64,000 nt of DNA from Candidatus Latescibacterota bacterium (GTDB taxonomy: Bacteria; JAAXHH01), in assembly GCA_022821085.1 (NCBI GenBank), contig JAJEEG010000006.1:1-64000 (forward strand). The letters run 5' to 3'. The notes below the pieces were generated by a model. It searched no databases. It saw nothing but the letters and a program-made list of their open reading frames with translations, and had not been told where the DNA came from. How positions within the stretch are numbered: the stretch's first letter is position 1; every line of letters starts with the position of its first letter. Made by a program: the position numbers and the translations under genes. Of this stretch, positions 54,606 through 64,000 are shown one piece after another.

Positions 54606-56651
54606 ATGGCGACCCGGAACGGTTCGAGAGACGGAGAGGACCAGAATACCCAGCTCGACCTGCTCACGCCGCGTGAAGAAGGGGCGAACGGCAGGTCCGG
54701 GAACGGGAGCGGTTCGCGCGGCGGCGGCGGCGCGACGAACGGCAGGCCGGTCGAATCGGAAAACGGCGCGCGGCCGGATGAAGGCAGCGGATCTCCGGCC
54801 GCACGGCCCGTCGAAGGCAACGGATCTCCGGCCGCCGCGGCTGCCTCGGACGCCTCGGACGCCGCCGTCTACGACGAAAGCAAGGTCAAGACGCTCTCGT
54901 CGCTGGAGCACATCCGGCTCCGTACCGGCATGTATATCGGCCGGCTCGGGAACGGCAGCGATCCCGAAGACGGCATCTACGTCCTCCTCAAGGAAGTGAT
55001 CGACAACGCCGTGGACGAGTTCATCATGGGCCACGGCCGGCAGATCGACGTGTCCATCGAAGACAACCGGGTCCGCGTCCGCGACTTCGGCCGCGGGATT
55101 CCCCTCGGCAAGGTCGTGGAGTGCACTTCGATCATCAACACGGGCGCCAAGTACAACGACGAGGTCTTTCAGTTCAGCGTGGGACTGAACGGCGTGGGCG
55201 CCAAGGCGGTCAACGCCCTTTCCGCTGATTTCCGCGTCGTGGCCTACCGGGACGGGCGTTACGCGGAGGCGGTGTACGAGCGGGGGCAGCTGCTCGGGCA
55301 GAACGAGGGCGCCGCGGACGAGCCGGACGGCACCTATGTCGAGTTCCTGCCCGATGAGGAGATCTTCGGGGAATACGCCTTCCAGCCTGACTACGTCGAA
55401 CGCCGCATGTGGAATTACGCCTGCCTGAACAGCGGCCTGCGTCTGGTCTTCAACAAGAAGCGCTTCGTTTCCAAATACGGACTGCTGGACTTCCTGAAGG
55501 CCGAGGTGGGGGAGAACGTCCTCTACGAGCCCTCGTACCACAAGAGCCAGTACATCGAGTTTTCCTTCACGCACACCACCAATTACGGCGAGACGCTCTT
55601 CTCCTTCGTGAACGGCCAGTACACCGCCGACGGCGGGTCCCACCAGAGCGCCTTCCGCGAGGGCATCCTCAAGGGCGTCAACGAATACTTCAAGAAGAAT
55701 TACGGCGGGGTGGACGTGCGGGAGTCGATTGCGGGCGCTATCGCCATCAAGCTGAAGGAACCCATTTTCGAATCCCAGACCAAGAACAAACTGGGCAACA
55801 CCGATATCCGGGGCTGGCTCGTCTCGGAGATCCGCAGCGCCGTGGTGGACTTCCTGCACAAGAACCAGGAGTCCACCCAGCGGATCCAGGAGAAGATCAC
55901 GCAGAACGAGCGTCTGCGGAAGGAACTGAACGCCGTCAAGAAGGAAGCCCGCGAGGCGGCCCGGCGCATCGCCATCAAGATCCCTAATTTCAAGGACTGC
56001 AAGTACCACTTCGATCACGCGAAGTTCGGGGAGGATTCCTCGATCTTCATCACCGAGGGGCCTTCGGCCGCCGGTTCGATGGTCTCGGCGCGGGACCCGC
56101 TGACCCAGGCGATTTTCGGGTTGAAGGGCGTGCCGCTGAACGTCTTCTCCCGCACGCGGGCGGCCATCTACAAGAACGAGGAGCTCTACAATCTCATGAT
56201 GGCCCTCGGCATCGAGGAAGGGATATCGAACCTGCGGTTCAACAAGGTGATCATCGCGACAGACGCCGACTACGACGGCTACCATATCCGCAATCTCCTG
56301 ATGACCTTCTTCCTGAGCTACTTCGAGGAAATGGTGCTCGCGGGCCACGTCCACATCCTCGAAACGCCGCTATTCAGGGTGCGCAATACGAAGGAAACCG
56401 TCTACTGCTACAGCGAGAAAGAGCGCAACGCGGCCTTAGGCCGGATTCGGGGCGCCGAGGTGACCCGGTTCAAGGGGCTGGGCGAGATCTCCCCCGGCGA
56501 ATTCGGCCAGTTCATCGGTCCCGACATGCGGCTCGTGAAGGTCAACGTCCGTTCCATCCACAGCATACCGGAAACCCTCACCTTCTACATGGGCAAGAAC
56601 ACGCCCGAGCGCAGGGACTACATCGTGGAGAACCTGCTGGACGAAGTATAG
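54606..56651 (+). CDS. parE: Topoisomerase IV subunit B-like protein
   Basis: 681 residues from ATG 54606. The first ~90 residues are low-complexity Gly/Ala/Ser/Asn. A GHKL ATPase follows (LLKEVIDNAVDEFIMGHG, DFGRGIPLGK, VGLNGVGAKAVNALSAD), then transducer and TOPRIM (ITEGPSAAGSM, E484; IIATDADYDGYHIRN, D553-D557). The canonical EGDSA is EGPSA here and DxDGxH is DYDGYH. The fold matches Bacteroidota ParE. ATG 54606 has GCAGGA upstream; an ATG 30 nt earlier is possible. Forms ParC2E2 to decatenate chromosomes, if active. 6 nt before parC. Confidence 0.88.
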   Translation: MATRNGSRDGEDQNTQLDLLTPREEGANGRSGNGSGSRGGGGATNGRPVESENGARPDEGSGSPAARPVEGNGSPAAAAASDASDAAVYDESKVKTLSSLEHIRLRTGMYIGRLGNGSDPEDGIYVLLKEVIDNAVDEFIMGHGRQIDVSIEDNRVRVRDFGRGIPLGKVVECTSIINTGAKYNDEVFQFSVGLNGVGAKAVNALSADFRVVAYRDGRYAEAVYERGQLLGQNEGAADEPDGTYVEFLPDEEIFGEYAFQPDYVERRMWNYACLNSGLRLVFNKKRFVSKYGLLDFLKAEVGENVLYEPSYHKSQYIEFSFTHTTNYGETLFSFVNGQYTADGGSHQSAFREGILKGVNEYFKKNYGGVDVRESIAGAIAIKLKEPIFESQTKNKLGNTDIRGWLVSEIRSAVVDFLHKNQESTQRIQEKITQNERLRKELNAVKKEAREAARRIAIKIPNFKDCKYHFDHAKFGEDSSIFITEGPSAAGSMVSARDPLTQAIFGLKGVPLNVFSRTRAAIYKNEELYNLMMALGIEEGISNLRFNKVIIATDADYDGYHIRNLLMTFFLSYFEEMVLAGHVHILETPLFRVRNTKETVYCYSEKERNAALGRIRGAEVTRFKGLGEISPGEFGQFIGPDMRLVKVNVRSIHSIPETLTFYMGKNTPERRDYIVENLLDEV

Positions 56652-56657
56652 GACCCC

Positions 56658-58559
56658 ATGGCCTACGCCGATACCCTCTTCGAAGACTACTACCTGAAGT
56701 ACGCCTCCTATTTCATCAAGGACCGGGCGATTCCGGAGATCGACGACGGACTCAAACCCGTGCAGCGCCGTATTCTGCATACCCTTTTCGAGATGGACGA
56801 CGGGAAGTTCCACAAGGTCGCCAACGTGGTGGGCCAGACCATGCGGTACCATCCCCACGGGGACCAGTCCATCTTCGGCTCGCTGGTCAATCTCGCGAAC
56901 AAGGACATGTTCATCGAGAAGCAGGGCAATTTCGGCTCGACCCTCACCGGCGACCCCGCCTCGGCGGCCCGGTACATCGAATGCCGCCTGACGCCGCTGG
57001 CCAAAGAGGTGCTGCACGATCCGGAGATCACCGAGTACGTGGATTCCTACGACGGCCGAAACCGGGAGCCGGTCGCCTTTCCGGCGAAGATACCCGTCCT
57101 CCTGGCCATGGGTGCCGAGGGCATCGCCTCGAGCATGGCGACCCGGATCCTGCCGCACAACCTCATCGAACTCATGGAGGCCCAGATCGCCTGCCTCCGG
57201 AACGAGCCCTTCGAGATCCAGCCCGATTTCCCGACGGGGGGCCTGGTGGACGTCTCGGAATACAATGACGGCAACGGGAAGGTGATGGTCCGCGCCCAGC
57301 TGGACGTGAAGGACCCCAAGCGCATCGTCATACGCCAGCTGCCCTTCGGTTCGACCACCGAAAGCCTGATCGCGTCCATCGAGGCGGCGGCGAAGAAGAA
57401 CAAGCTGAAGATCGCCGGCATCTCCGACTTCACGGCGGACGAGGTGGAAATCGAAATCCGCCTGGCCCGGGGCGTCCATTCCGAGGAAACCGTGGATGCC
57501 CTCTACGCCTTCACCGACTGCGAGTCCTCCATCTCCACCAACGTGCTGGTCATCCGGGCGGGCCACCCCTGCATACTGCCCGTGTCCGACGTGCTCAGCC
57601 ACAACACGCAGCGGCTCCTGGAGGTCCTCGAGGCGGAATTGAAGATCGAGCGGAAGCAGCTGCACGCAAAGCTGCGCGCGAAAACGCTGGAGCAACTCTT
57701 CATCAAGGAACGGATCTACAAGCGCATCGAGGAAGTCCGGGAACAGGACAAGATCCACGAGGCGATCCGGGAGGGTTTCGAACCCTTCGAATCCAGGGTG
57801 AAAGAACTGACATCCGAGGATATCGATACCCTGCTCAAGGTGCCGATCCGCCGGATCTCCCTGTACGACATCAACCGCGCCAACGAGGAGATGAAGGCCA
57901 TCCGCAACCGCCTGCGTGAGATCAGGGATCACCTGGGCCAACTTTCGGCCTACGCGATCACGCTCCTGGAAGGACTTATCGGGCGATACCGCGAGGTCTT
58001 TCCCCGCAGGACGACCATCACTTCATTCAAGCGGGTCGATGCCCGGGAGGCGGCACAGCGGAATCTCGCGCTCAGGTACGACCGGAACACCGGGTACCTG
58101 GGGTATGAACTGGGCAGCGGGGACACCCTCTTCGAAGTATCGCCCTATGACCGGGTCCTCGTGATCCGCAAGACCGGCGCCTACGCGCTCCACGACGAGA
58201 TCGAACGGCTCTTCGTCGACAAGGGCATGCTGTATTGCGCGTTCGTCGATCCCGATCTGGTGTTCACCATCGTCTACCGCGACCGGAAGGGCCATCCCTA
58301 CGTCAAGCGCTGCAAGCTGGACAAATTCATCCTGAACCGGGGATACGAGCTCGTGCCCGAGGGTTGCCGTATCCTTCAACTCACCACGGATACCGACGTC
58401 ATGGCGAATATCACCTACAAGCCCACGCCGCGGATGCGGGTCTTCGAGGAAACCTTCGACCTTTCACTTTTTCCCGTCCGGGGGAACCGGGCCAAGGGCA
58501 TCCGCCTGGCCCCGAAGGCGCTCAAGAGCGTAAGGCTGGCCAGGAAGAGCGAGGAATGA
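56658..58559 (+). CDS. parC: Topoisomerase IV subunit A-like protein
   Basis: 633 residues, shorter than most ParC (~750). FIKDRAIPEIDDGLKPVQRR and RYHPHGDQSIFGSLV are the breakage-reunion motifs, catalytic Tyr is Y106 in ASAARYIECRLTP. A long coiled-coil region (about 320-440) and a short C-terminal domain follow, so the DNA-wrapping pinwheel is reduced. Cuts and passes DNA together with ParE. Confidence 0.9.
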   Translation: MAYADTLFEDYYLKYASYFIKDRAIPEIDDGLKPVQRRILHTLFEMDDGKFHKVANVVGQTMRYHPHGDQSIFGSLVNLANKDMFIEKQGNFGSTLTGDPASAARYIECRLTPLAKEVLHDPEITEYVDSYDGRNREPVAFPAKIPVLLAMGAEGIASSMATRILPHNLIELMEAQIACLRNEPFEIQPDFPTGGLVDVSEYNDGNGKVMVRAQLDVKDPKRIVIRQLPFGSTTESLIASIEAAAKKNKLKIAGISDFTADEVEIEIRLARGVHSEETVDALYAFTDCESSISTNVLVIRAGHPCILPVSDVLSHNTQRLLEVLEAELKIERKQLHAKLRAKTLEQLFIKERIYKRIEEVREQDKIHEAIREGFEPFESRVKELTSEDIDTLLKVPIRRISLYDINRANEEMKAIRNRLREIRDHLGQLSAYAITLLEGLIGRYREVFPRRTTITSFKRVDAREAAQRNLALRYDRNTGYLGYELGSGDTLFEVSPYDRVLVIRKTGAYALHDEIERLFVDKGMLYCAFVDPDLVFTIVYRDRKGHPYVKRCKLDKFILNRGYELVPEGCRILQLTTDTDVMANITYKPTPRMRVFEETFDLSLFPVRGNRAKGIRLAPKALKSVRLARKSEE

Positions 58560-58560
58560 C

Positions 58561-59553
58561 ATGAACCTGGAAATGCGCATCGGCCTGGGACAGTTCAACG
58601 TGCTCACCGACGAGAAACTGGCCTACATCAAACAGCTCGGCGCCGACGACTTCCTCATGAACACGCCGAAATTGCCGGGCGAGAAACGCTGGGAGCTGGA
58701 GGACCTGGTCGATCTGAAGCAGCGGGCCGACCATGCCGAACTGCGCCTCATGGCCCTGGAGAACGTGCCCATCCCCTTCTACGACAAGGCCATGCTGGGG
58801 CTGCCGGGCCGCGACGAACAGATCGAAAACATGAAGTACACGATCCGCAACATGGGCAGGGCCGGCATTCCCATCCTGGGGTACCACTGGATCCCCAGTT
58901 CCGTCTGGCGGACGCCCGATCCCGCCGTGCTCCGCGGCGGGGCCACGGCCACGCGGTTCGATATCGAGGCCCACAGGGACACGGAACCCACCCACGGCAG
59001 GATATTCACGGCTGACGAGATGTGGGACAATTACCACTACTACATGACGCGGATCCTGCCGGTCGCCGAGGAGAGCAACGTCAAGCTCGCCCTGCATCCC
59101 GACGACCCGCCCATCCCCATGCTGGGCGGCGTGGCGCGGATCTTCAGCAGCTTCGAGGGCTTCAAGCGGGCCATGGACAACTTCGACAGTCCGTACCACG
59201 GCCTGGATTTCTGCATGGGGTGCTGGTCGGAGATGGGGGGTCACGACTACGTGATCAAGGCGATCCGGCACTTCGGAGGCGCCGGCAAGATCATCTACGT
59301 CCATTTCCGCGACGTGCAGGGGAACGTGCCCTGTTTCAACGAGTGTTTCATCAACGAGGGCAACGTGGATCCCTACGAGGTCATGCGGACCCTGAAGGAG
59401 GTCGGGTTCACCGGGTTCATGATCACCGACCACGTGCCCCGTTTCGTGGATGACACCGACTGGCATCACCGGGGCCGCGCCTACGCCATCGGCTACATGA
59501 CGGCCATGCTGGAGATGGTGAATAAGCGGCAGCCCGCCCCGGCCCAGGCTTGA
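58561..59553 (+). CDS. Mannonate dehydratase-like protein
   Basis: 330 residues. UxuA-type TIM barrel: LALHPDDPPIPMLGGVARIF, GLDFCMGCWSEMGG, IIYVHFRDVQGNVPCFNECF, MITDHVPRFVDD. The metal ligands (His, Cys, His, Asp) are visible. Would convert D-mannonate to 2-keto-3-deoxygluconate; other sugar acids are possible. Starts 1 nt after the parC stop, so it shares its transcript. There is no uxuB nearby. Confidence 0.85.
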   Translation: MNLEMRIGLGQFNVLTDEKLAYIKQLGADDFLMNTPKLPGEKRWELEDLVDLKQRADHAELRLMALENVPIPFYDKAMLGLPGRDEQIENMKYTIRNMGRAGIPILGYHWIPSSVWRTPDPAVLRGGATATRFDIEAHRDTEPTHGRIFTADEMWDNYHYYMTRILPVAEESNVKLALHPDDPPIPMLGGVARIFSSFEGFKRAMDNFDSPYHGLDFCMGCWSEMGGHDYVIKAIRHFGGAGKIIYVHFRDVQGNVPCFNECFINEGNVDPYEVMRTLKEVGFTGFMITDHVPRFVDDTDWHHRGRAYAIGYMTAMLEMVNKRQPAPAQA

Positions 59554-59586
59554 GCGGCTTCCCGCCTTCCCCGCCGCCCGCCGTCC

Positions 59587-62295
59587 CTAGAGCGAAAACC
59601 AGTAGTTGAACTTCAGCAGGAAGATGTTCGAGGGATAGGTGTCGAACAGGTCGTTCAGGTCCTGCCCCGCGTCGAACTCGCCCGTGCCGCCCGAGCGGCT
59701 GCGTTGCTGCTGCCACACAAGGAACAGCGTCGAACCCGGCGTATACTCCCACCGCAACACCAGGTTCGACCGGAACTGAAGGAAGTTGAAGTCGGGATCG
59801 TCGAAGGAATAGTCGGTCCGGCCGTCCATATTCTCATCCACGCGATAGGCTTCGTCTGAATCGTCGTAGGCCAGCTGACCGTCCGAAAGCAGTTCGAAAC
59901 GGTCCGCGTACCGGTCGGCCCGCGGGTCCGTTATCCGCTTGAACCGGTCGTAGTGGCCGGCCGATACGAAGGGCTGGCCATAGTACTGGATGGACATGTT
60001 GTTGGTGATGCTGTAGTTGAGCCGGATACCGATCCCCAGCGTCTTCTGGTCGACGCGGCCGAGCAGGTAGCGGTCCGCTTGGTCGGCCTGGTCGGCCTGG
60101 TCGGCCTGGTTGGTCAAGCCCGCCTGACCGGCGTCGTCGAAGGTTTCATTGGACACGTACTGCAATTCGTTTCGGGCGGTGTCGAAAAACGGGTTGATGC
60201 GGATATTCATGGCGTTACTCGGACGGTACCGCATGGAAAGGTACACCCAGCTCGAGCTTCCGGCGTCGTCGCGGCGCAGGTTTTGGCCCCCGCCGATGCC
60301 GAAACTGAGCGGCTTGCGTCCATCGGTGTCGACGTCGAAGTTGAACTCCACGTTGCCCGGTGATTTGAGGGCCGGCCCGCCGCGCAGGGCGGTGGTGGAC
60401 AGGCCTTCGATCTCCGAGTTCAGATTGAACCAAACCCACCAGTAGTTATTGAACTGTCCGCCCCCGTTGATGTTGCCGCCCAGGAACTTCCGATCCCCGC
60501 CGAAGGTTAAGCCCTGCCACTGGTTCAGGAACAGGTTGTACTCGCGGAAGATCCAACCCGGTTTTTTCGACCGGTAACCGAACCAGCTGTTCTGCATGAA
60601 TACGTCCGCCTGGCGCAGGAATCCCACGTCGTTCAGTTCGAGACCCGGCGACCGCCAGGTACCGCCGATGCCGATGTTCCACGGGCTGTTGCCCGACCGG
60701 CCCACGCTGAAGCTGCCGCCATGGCCGCTCAACGCGGTCAGCGTGGAGTCGAGGGCTACGTAGTCGGCATCGGGGCGCTGGTAGTACCGCGCGGAATTGC
60801 GCTGCACGCGGGTAATCGCTTCCGGTTCACCCCGTATGTGGCTGAACGACAGACTCGCGTTGAGCCAGTAGGTCCGGTCGCTCCACTGGTGGCGGAAATC
60901 GATCCCCCCCGTGTAGGCCGCCCGGTTGAGGAAATCGAAGTGGGCCTCGTCGTTTTTGCGGTTGGTCGCGGTGAGCATCGTACCCAGCGATGTGCCCCCG
61001 TCGTTGAAGTCCTGCTGCAGGCGCGCGATCAGGTAGTTGGTCAGCGGTTCCACGGACTCCTCGCTCCGCGCGCCCTTCGTGTCTATCCGGGCGTCGGCTT
61101 TCGCGGTGACCGCGTCCACGATGCCGATGGACAGGCCGCCCGGCGTCTTGCCGGTGATCTTCGCGGCGGCGAGAATCGGCGTATTCCGGGGCTTGTCCAT
61201 AGTCTGGCCGTCGGAGAGGTCCGGGCTCCGCTGGGGCGCCCGTCCGATGCGCCGCGAGTAGAAAAGCCGGTCGTTCCAGAAAGGACCGCCGCCACCGACC
61301 TGGAATTCAGTGATGTTCTTCCCCTCGACGAAGAGGGGCCGCCGCTCTTCGAAGAACAGCTCGAAGGCCGACAGGTTGACCCGCGAAGGATCCGCCTCGA
61401 CCTGGCCGAAGTCGGGGTTCACGGCCAGGTCCATGGTGATGTTTCCGGCGAGCCCGATCTTGCCGTCCAGTCCGATGCGCCCGTCGGCGCGCTGTCCGTC
61501 GCGGAAGGGGTTATGCGCTTCCGCCTGGAACCGGTTGAGGTCGCCCACCACGTAGGGCAGAATCTCGATCCGGTGGGAGGATTCGATCCCTTCAAGGCCC
61601 CGCAGTTCACCGAACAGGCTGACCCAGCCCGGCGAATTCCGGTGGATATGCTGCCAGCCTGAACGCTCCTCGCGGCGGTACAGCCTCCTTTGTACCTGCA
61701 GGCCCCACACCTGTCCCTCCTCGCCGGAGAACCGCAACTGGCTTAAGGGTATGCGCATCTCGGCGAGCCAGCCCTCCTCGTCGATGGTGGACGCGCCGAA
61801 CCAGACGGGGTCCCAGCTCGAGTCCCAGTCGTTGCCGTCGTTCGTTATGGCCTCGTCGCCCCGCCCGCCGGAAGCGGTCAGCGTGAAGGAAAAAGCCGTG
61901 CGCTTGTCGTGATAGCTGTCGAAATGGATCTCCACCCAATCGTTGTCCCAGTCGTCGCGCCGGGTTACGCGGTGGGTAATCTGGTCCGGTTCGGTATCGA
62001 AGGCACGGATCAGCACGTAGAGGTTATGATCGTCGAAAAGGATCTTGAAGGCGGTCTGTTGCGTGGGTTCCCCGCCGTCATCCGGGTCCAGCTGTGTAAA
62101 GTCGCCTGACCACTCCACGTCGTCCCAGGCCGGATCATCGCCCAGGCCGTCGATGTCGGGGGCCAGCGATGTTATGTGCCGGGTATTGTACACCCGTTTT
62201 TCCGGCGCCGGCTGGCGTGCTTCGGACGCTACGGGTGCCAGTATGATCATGGCGGACAGGATGATCGTCCACCGGTGCAGTCTGTTCAGAAACAA
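59587..62295 (-). CDS. DUF5916-family outer-membrane protein
   Basis: 902 residues. Signal peptide (RLHRWTIILSAMIILAPVAS), then a CBM9-like beta sandwich (about 40-200: DDPAWDDVEWSGDFTQLDPD, NLYVLIRAFD), then a DUF5916 beta barrel with many alternating strands, ending NYWFSL, a typical outer-membrane C-terminus. No ATG fits; TTG 62295 has GGAGGACAT upstream and gives the signal peptide. A 9-nt repeat inserts NQADQADQADQADR (about 727-740) in a barrel loop. A role in glycan or metal-linked uptake at the surface is often assumed, not shown. Confidence 0.8.
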   Translation of the reverse strand: MFLNRLHRWTIILSAMIILAPVASEARQPAPEKRVYNTRHITSLAPDIDGLGDDPAWDDVEWSGDFTQLDPDDGGEPTQQTAFKILFDDHNLYVLIRAFDTEPDQITHRVTRRDDWDNDWVEIHFDSYHDKRTAFSFTLTASGGRGDEAITNDGNDWDSSWDPVWFGASTIDEEGWLAEMRIPLSQLRFSGEEGQVWGLQVQRRLYRREERSGWQHIHRNSPGWVSLFGELRGLEGIESSHRIEILPYVVGDLNRFQAEAHNPFRDGQRADGRIGLDGKIGLAGNITMDLAVNPDFGQVEADPSRVNLSAFELFFEERRPLFVEGKNITEFQVGGGGPFWNDRLFYSRRIGRAPQRSPDLSDGQTMDKPRNTPILAAAKITGKTPGGLSIGIVDAVTAKADARIDTKGARSEESVEPLTNYLIARLQQDFNDGGTSLGTMLTATNRKNDEAHFDFLNRAAYTGGIDFRHQWSDRTYWLNASLSFSHIRGEPEAITRVQRNSARYYQRPDADYVALDSTLTALSGHGGSFSVGRSGNSPWNIGIGGTWRSPGLELNDVGFLRQADVFMQNSWFGYRSKKPGWIFREYNLFLNQWQGLTFGGDRKFLGGNINGGGQFNNYWWVWFNLNSEIEGLSTTALRGGPALKSPGNVEFNFDVDTDGRKPLSFGIGGGQNLRRDDAGSSSWVYLSMRYRPSNAMNIRINPFFDTARNELQYVSNETFDDAGQAGLTNQADQADQADQADRYLLGRVDQKTLGIGIRLNYSITNNMSIQYYGQPFVSAGHYDRFKRITDPRADRYADRFELLSDGQLAYDDSDEAYRVDENMDGRTDYSFDDPDFNFLQFRSNLVLRWEYTPGSTLFLVWQQQRSRSGGTGEFDAGQDLNDLFDTYPSNIFLLKFNYWFSL
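60074..60112 (-). repeat. 9-nt in-frame minisatellite (about 4 units)
   Basis: Minus strand: GCCGACCAG units encode Ala-Asp-Gln. It is the same amino-acid period as in the sulfatase at 45672-45770, but in an unrelated protein. Confidence 0.85.
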
Positions 62296-62690
62296 GGTAT
62301 GTCCTCCAGCCTTTTGTGGGTCCTCGCCGACCATCGATTCACGTGCTGCATCTAAGACAGGGAAACGACCTGAATGGTTGCGTTTTTTCGAGCCCCCGGT
62401 CTCACGCGGCGATATCGAACGGCGAGACGTACTGCTTACATTTCTTCGGACCATCCCATTCACAAAACCTGTCCGATTTTCCCCTGGGCGGATGCACTTG
62501 GCCGTTCACCCCGGCCGGCGGCGTGCACACACGCGTGCATCCCCCGCACGCGTTTCCTTACATAATATGCTTTTGCCTATCGGGAATCCGGGCTGCATAT
62601 TACCGTACAGGCGGCACCTTTGCCGCCCGTCGCGCCGCGCGGTCTTTCGCCGCTGCGCGCGGCCGCACCCGCAGCACGCGGAGATCCCAC
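62296..62690. other. Divergent intergenic region, no feature seen
   Basis: 395 nt between the DUF5916 gene and the second sulfatase. Some AT-rich bases near 62555-62610 could hold promoters in both directions; no clear hexamers, terminators or ORFs were found. Confidence 0.45.
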
Positions 62691-64000
62691 ATGCCCGCCG
62701 GTCGACCGAACGTACTCTTCATCATGACCGACCAGATGCGGGCGGACTGCATGTCCGGCGTCGGCCACCCCGTGGTCCGGACGCCCCACCTCGACCATCT
62801 CGCTTCCGAAGGCGTCCTCTTCCGGCGGGCCTACGTGCAGTCGGCGGTCTGCGGGCCCAGCCGCATGTGCTTCTACACGGGCCGGTATCCCCACGCCAAC
62901 CGGTCTCCCTGGAACGAAGTGCCCCTGCCCGCGGACGAGAAAACCATGGGCCACTACTTCGGCGAAGCGGGGTACCGGGCGGCCCTATGCGGCAAGACGC
63001 ACTACACCCCCGATCCCTTCGGCGACCCCGGGACGCAGCCTGAACAGGGCATCCGCCGGGTGGCCCTGGCCGGCCTGGAAACCTGGGAACTGAATGAATC
63101 CAGGGGGGAGGGCTGGCTGGCTCATCTCAGGAGCAAGGGGTACGGCGAAGACGTCATTGCCGATCCTTTCGCGGTGGAAATCCCCGCGGATGCCGCCCGT
63201 ACCGGCCATGCCGACCATGCCGGCCATGCTGGCCGCGACCATTCCGCCTACCCCACGCGATTCAAGCGGGAGGACAGCGATACCGCCTTCATGACGGACC
63301 GGGCCATGGCCTTCATGGACGACGCCGGGGATTCGCCCTGGTTTCTGCACCTCTCCTACTTCAAGCCCCATCTGCCCATCGTGGCGCCCTATCCCTACAA
63401 CGGGTTGTACGATCCCGCCGATTCCCCCGCGCCGAACCGGTCGCCGGAGGAACTGGAGCGTCCCCATCCCTTCCACGTCCCCTTCCGGATCGAACGGGGC
63501 GGCGTGGCCTATGACGACGAGGAAGTGTGGCGGCAGCGAAGGGCGACCTACTACGGGTTGATCACGGAGATCGACGACCACCTGGGCAGGCTGTTCGGTT
63601 TCATGAAGGACCGGGGGCTCTGGGAGGACACGCTGATCGTCTTCACGTCCGACCACGGCGAATACGTGGGCGATCACTGGATGTTCGAGAAGGAACTCTT
63701 CTACGACGAGGCGTACAACGTGCCCTTCATCGTCCGCGATCCCCGGTCCAGCGCGGACGCCACGCGCGGGAGGACGATGGACGAGTTCGTCGAGTCCCTG
63801 GACGTCCTGCCGACCTGCCTGGAGGTGTGTGGACTTGGCGGAGCGGATGGAACAGGCGGAGCGGGCGGAGCGGACGAACTCGGCGGACCCGGCGGTGCTG
63901 GCGAACCCGGCATGCCGCCTGCCCTGCAGGGCCGGTCCCTCGTGCCCCTCCTGCGGGGCGAACGTCCGGCCGACTGGCGCAGAGAGGTTTTCGCGGACTG
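62691..64000 (+). CDS. Sulfatase, N-terminal part (cut by right edge)
   Basis: At least 436 residues in frame to the edge. FGly motif CGPSR (C54-R58), metal site FIMTDQMRAD, FTSDHGEYVGDH, and HLSYFKPHLP with catalytic His/Lys. No signal peptide. Short Gly/Ala repeats (GGADGTGGAGGADELGG) near 380 and GHADHAGHAG near 170 resemble the other repeat insertions. Sulfated polysaccharide is a probable substrate. The ATG lies without a clear ribosome-binding site. Confidence 0.85.
   Translation, partial: MPAGRPNVLFIMTDQMRADCMSGVGHPVVRTPHLDHLASEGVLFRRAYVQSAVCGPSRMCFYTGRYPHANRSPWNEVPLPADEKTMGHYFGEAGYRAALCGKTHYTPDPFGDPGTQPEQGIRRVALAGLETWELNESRGEGWLAHLRSKGYGEDVIADPFAVEIPADAARTGHADHAGHAGRDHSAYPTRFKREDSDTAFMTDRAMAFMDDAGDSPWFLHLSYFKPHLPIVAPYPYNGLYDPADSPAPNRSPEELERPHPFHVPFRIERGGVAYDDEEVWRQRRATYYGLITEIDDHLGRLFGFMKDRGLWEDTLIVFTSDHGEYVGDHWMFEKELFYDEAYNVPFIVRDPRSSADATRGRTMDEFVESLDVLPTCLEVCGLGGADGTGGAGGADELGGPGGAGEPGMPPALQGRSLVPLLRGERPADWRREVFAD

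Noticed and set aside
54582-56354. 590-residue frame opposite parE
   Set aside because: Shadow of parE; no ribosome-binding site or domain.

Overview
The window looks like a chromosomal fragment of a high-GC Gram-negative bacterium, probably an uncultured member of the FCB superphylum (a Latescibacterota- or Gemmatimonadota-like lineage). This placement is an inference. It rests on the Bacteroidota-type ParE/ParC pair, a DUF5916 outer-membrane protein, a DUF4412 lipoprotein-like protein, a two-haem reaction-centre-type cytochrome and many enzymes for sugar acids and sulfated carbohydrates. No rRNA or tRNA gene was seen.

Layout. (1) 1-9909, minus strand: a surface/secretion cluster. In transcription order it holds a Com-like zinc-ribbon protein, a small membrane protein (holin-like), an M15 peptidoglycan peptidase (endolysin-like), a 1722-residue secreted protein of tandem Ig/cadherin-like repeats, a short paralogue of it, and an RHS/SpvB-like protein cut by the window edge. 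Two near-identical ~106-nt leader elements ending in intrinsic terminators sit at 2140-2245 and 9265-9370. Each contains an alternative pairing that would exclude the terminator, which is the architecture of an RNA attenuator. (2) 10336-14052, minus: a catabolic operon (esterase, sugar isomerase-like TIM barrel, small unknown protein, cupin) behind a good sigma-70-type promoter. (3) 14383-22536, plus: an AT-richer defence island with an AlbA_2 protein, a single-chain type ISP/IIG-like restriction-modification enzyme, an overlapping ATPase + PIN-domain pair, a decayed IS3 OrfA, and an overlapping DUF262 + HEPN pair. (4) 22809-35650: metabolic and accessory genes, including a CehA-type metallohydrolase preceded by a 33-bp palindrome, a nitrilase-family amidase, SixA, RmuC, an RraA-like protein, a phosphopantetheinyl transferase, an amidohydrolase lipoprotein, an enolase-superfamily dehydratase, DUF4412 and a cytochrome c. 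(5) 35929-44630: a von Willebrand-type membrane protein, a C13-like pseudo-protease, enolase, an FtsB-like protein, RecO, a PfkB-like protein that lacks the catalytic Asp, a 35-residue ORF with a very strong ribosome-binding site, a sigma-region-4-like protein and DUF4202. (6) 44766-64000: a sulfatase, a GNAT-large beta-rich fusion, methionine aminopeptidase, a DRE-TIM aldolase, an M20 peptidase, an acyl-CoA dehydrogenase, parE-parC, mannonate dehydratase, a DUF5916 protein and a second sulfatase cut by the right edge.

How it works together. The metabolic genes suggest a heterotroph living on sulfated, acidic or modified plant or algal polysaccharides. The two most distinctive blocks are the lysis-cassette/giant-adhesin/RHS cluster, which may be a phage-derived export route comparable to type 10 secretion, and the defence island with its ATPase-PIN pair. 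Short in-frame tandem duplications, notably a 9-nt unit encoding Asp-Gln-Ala, recur in unrelated genes across the window.
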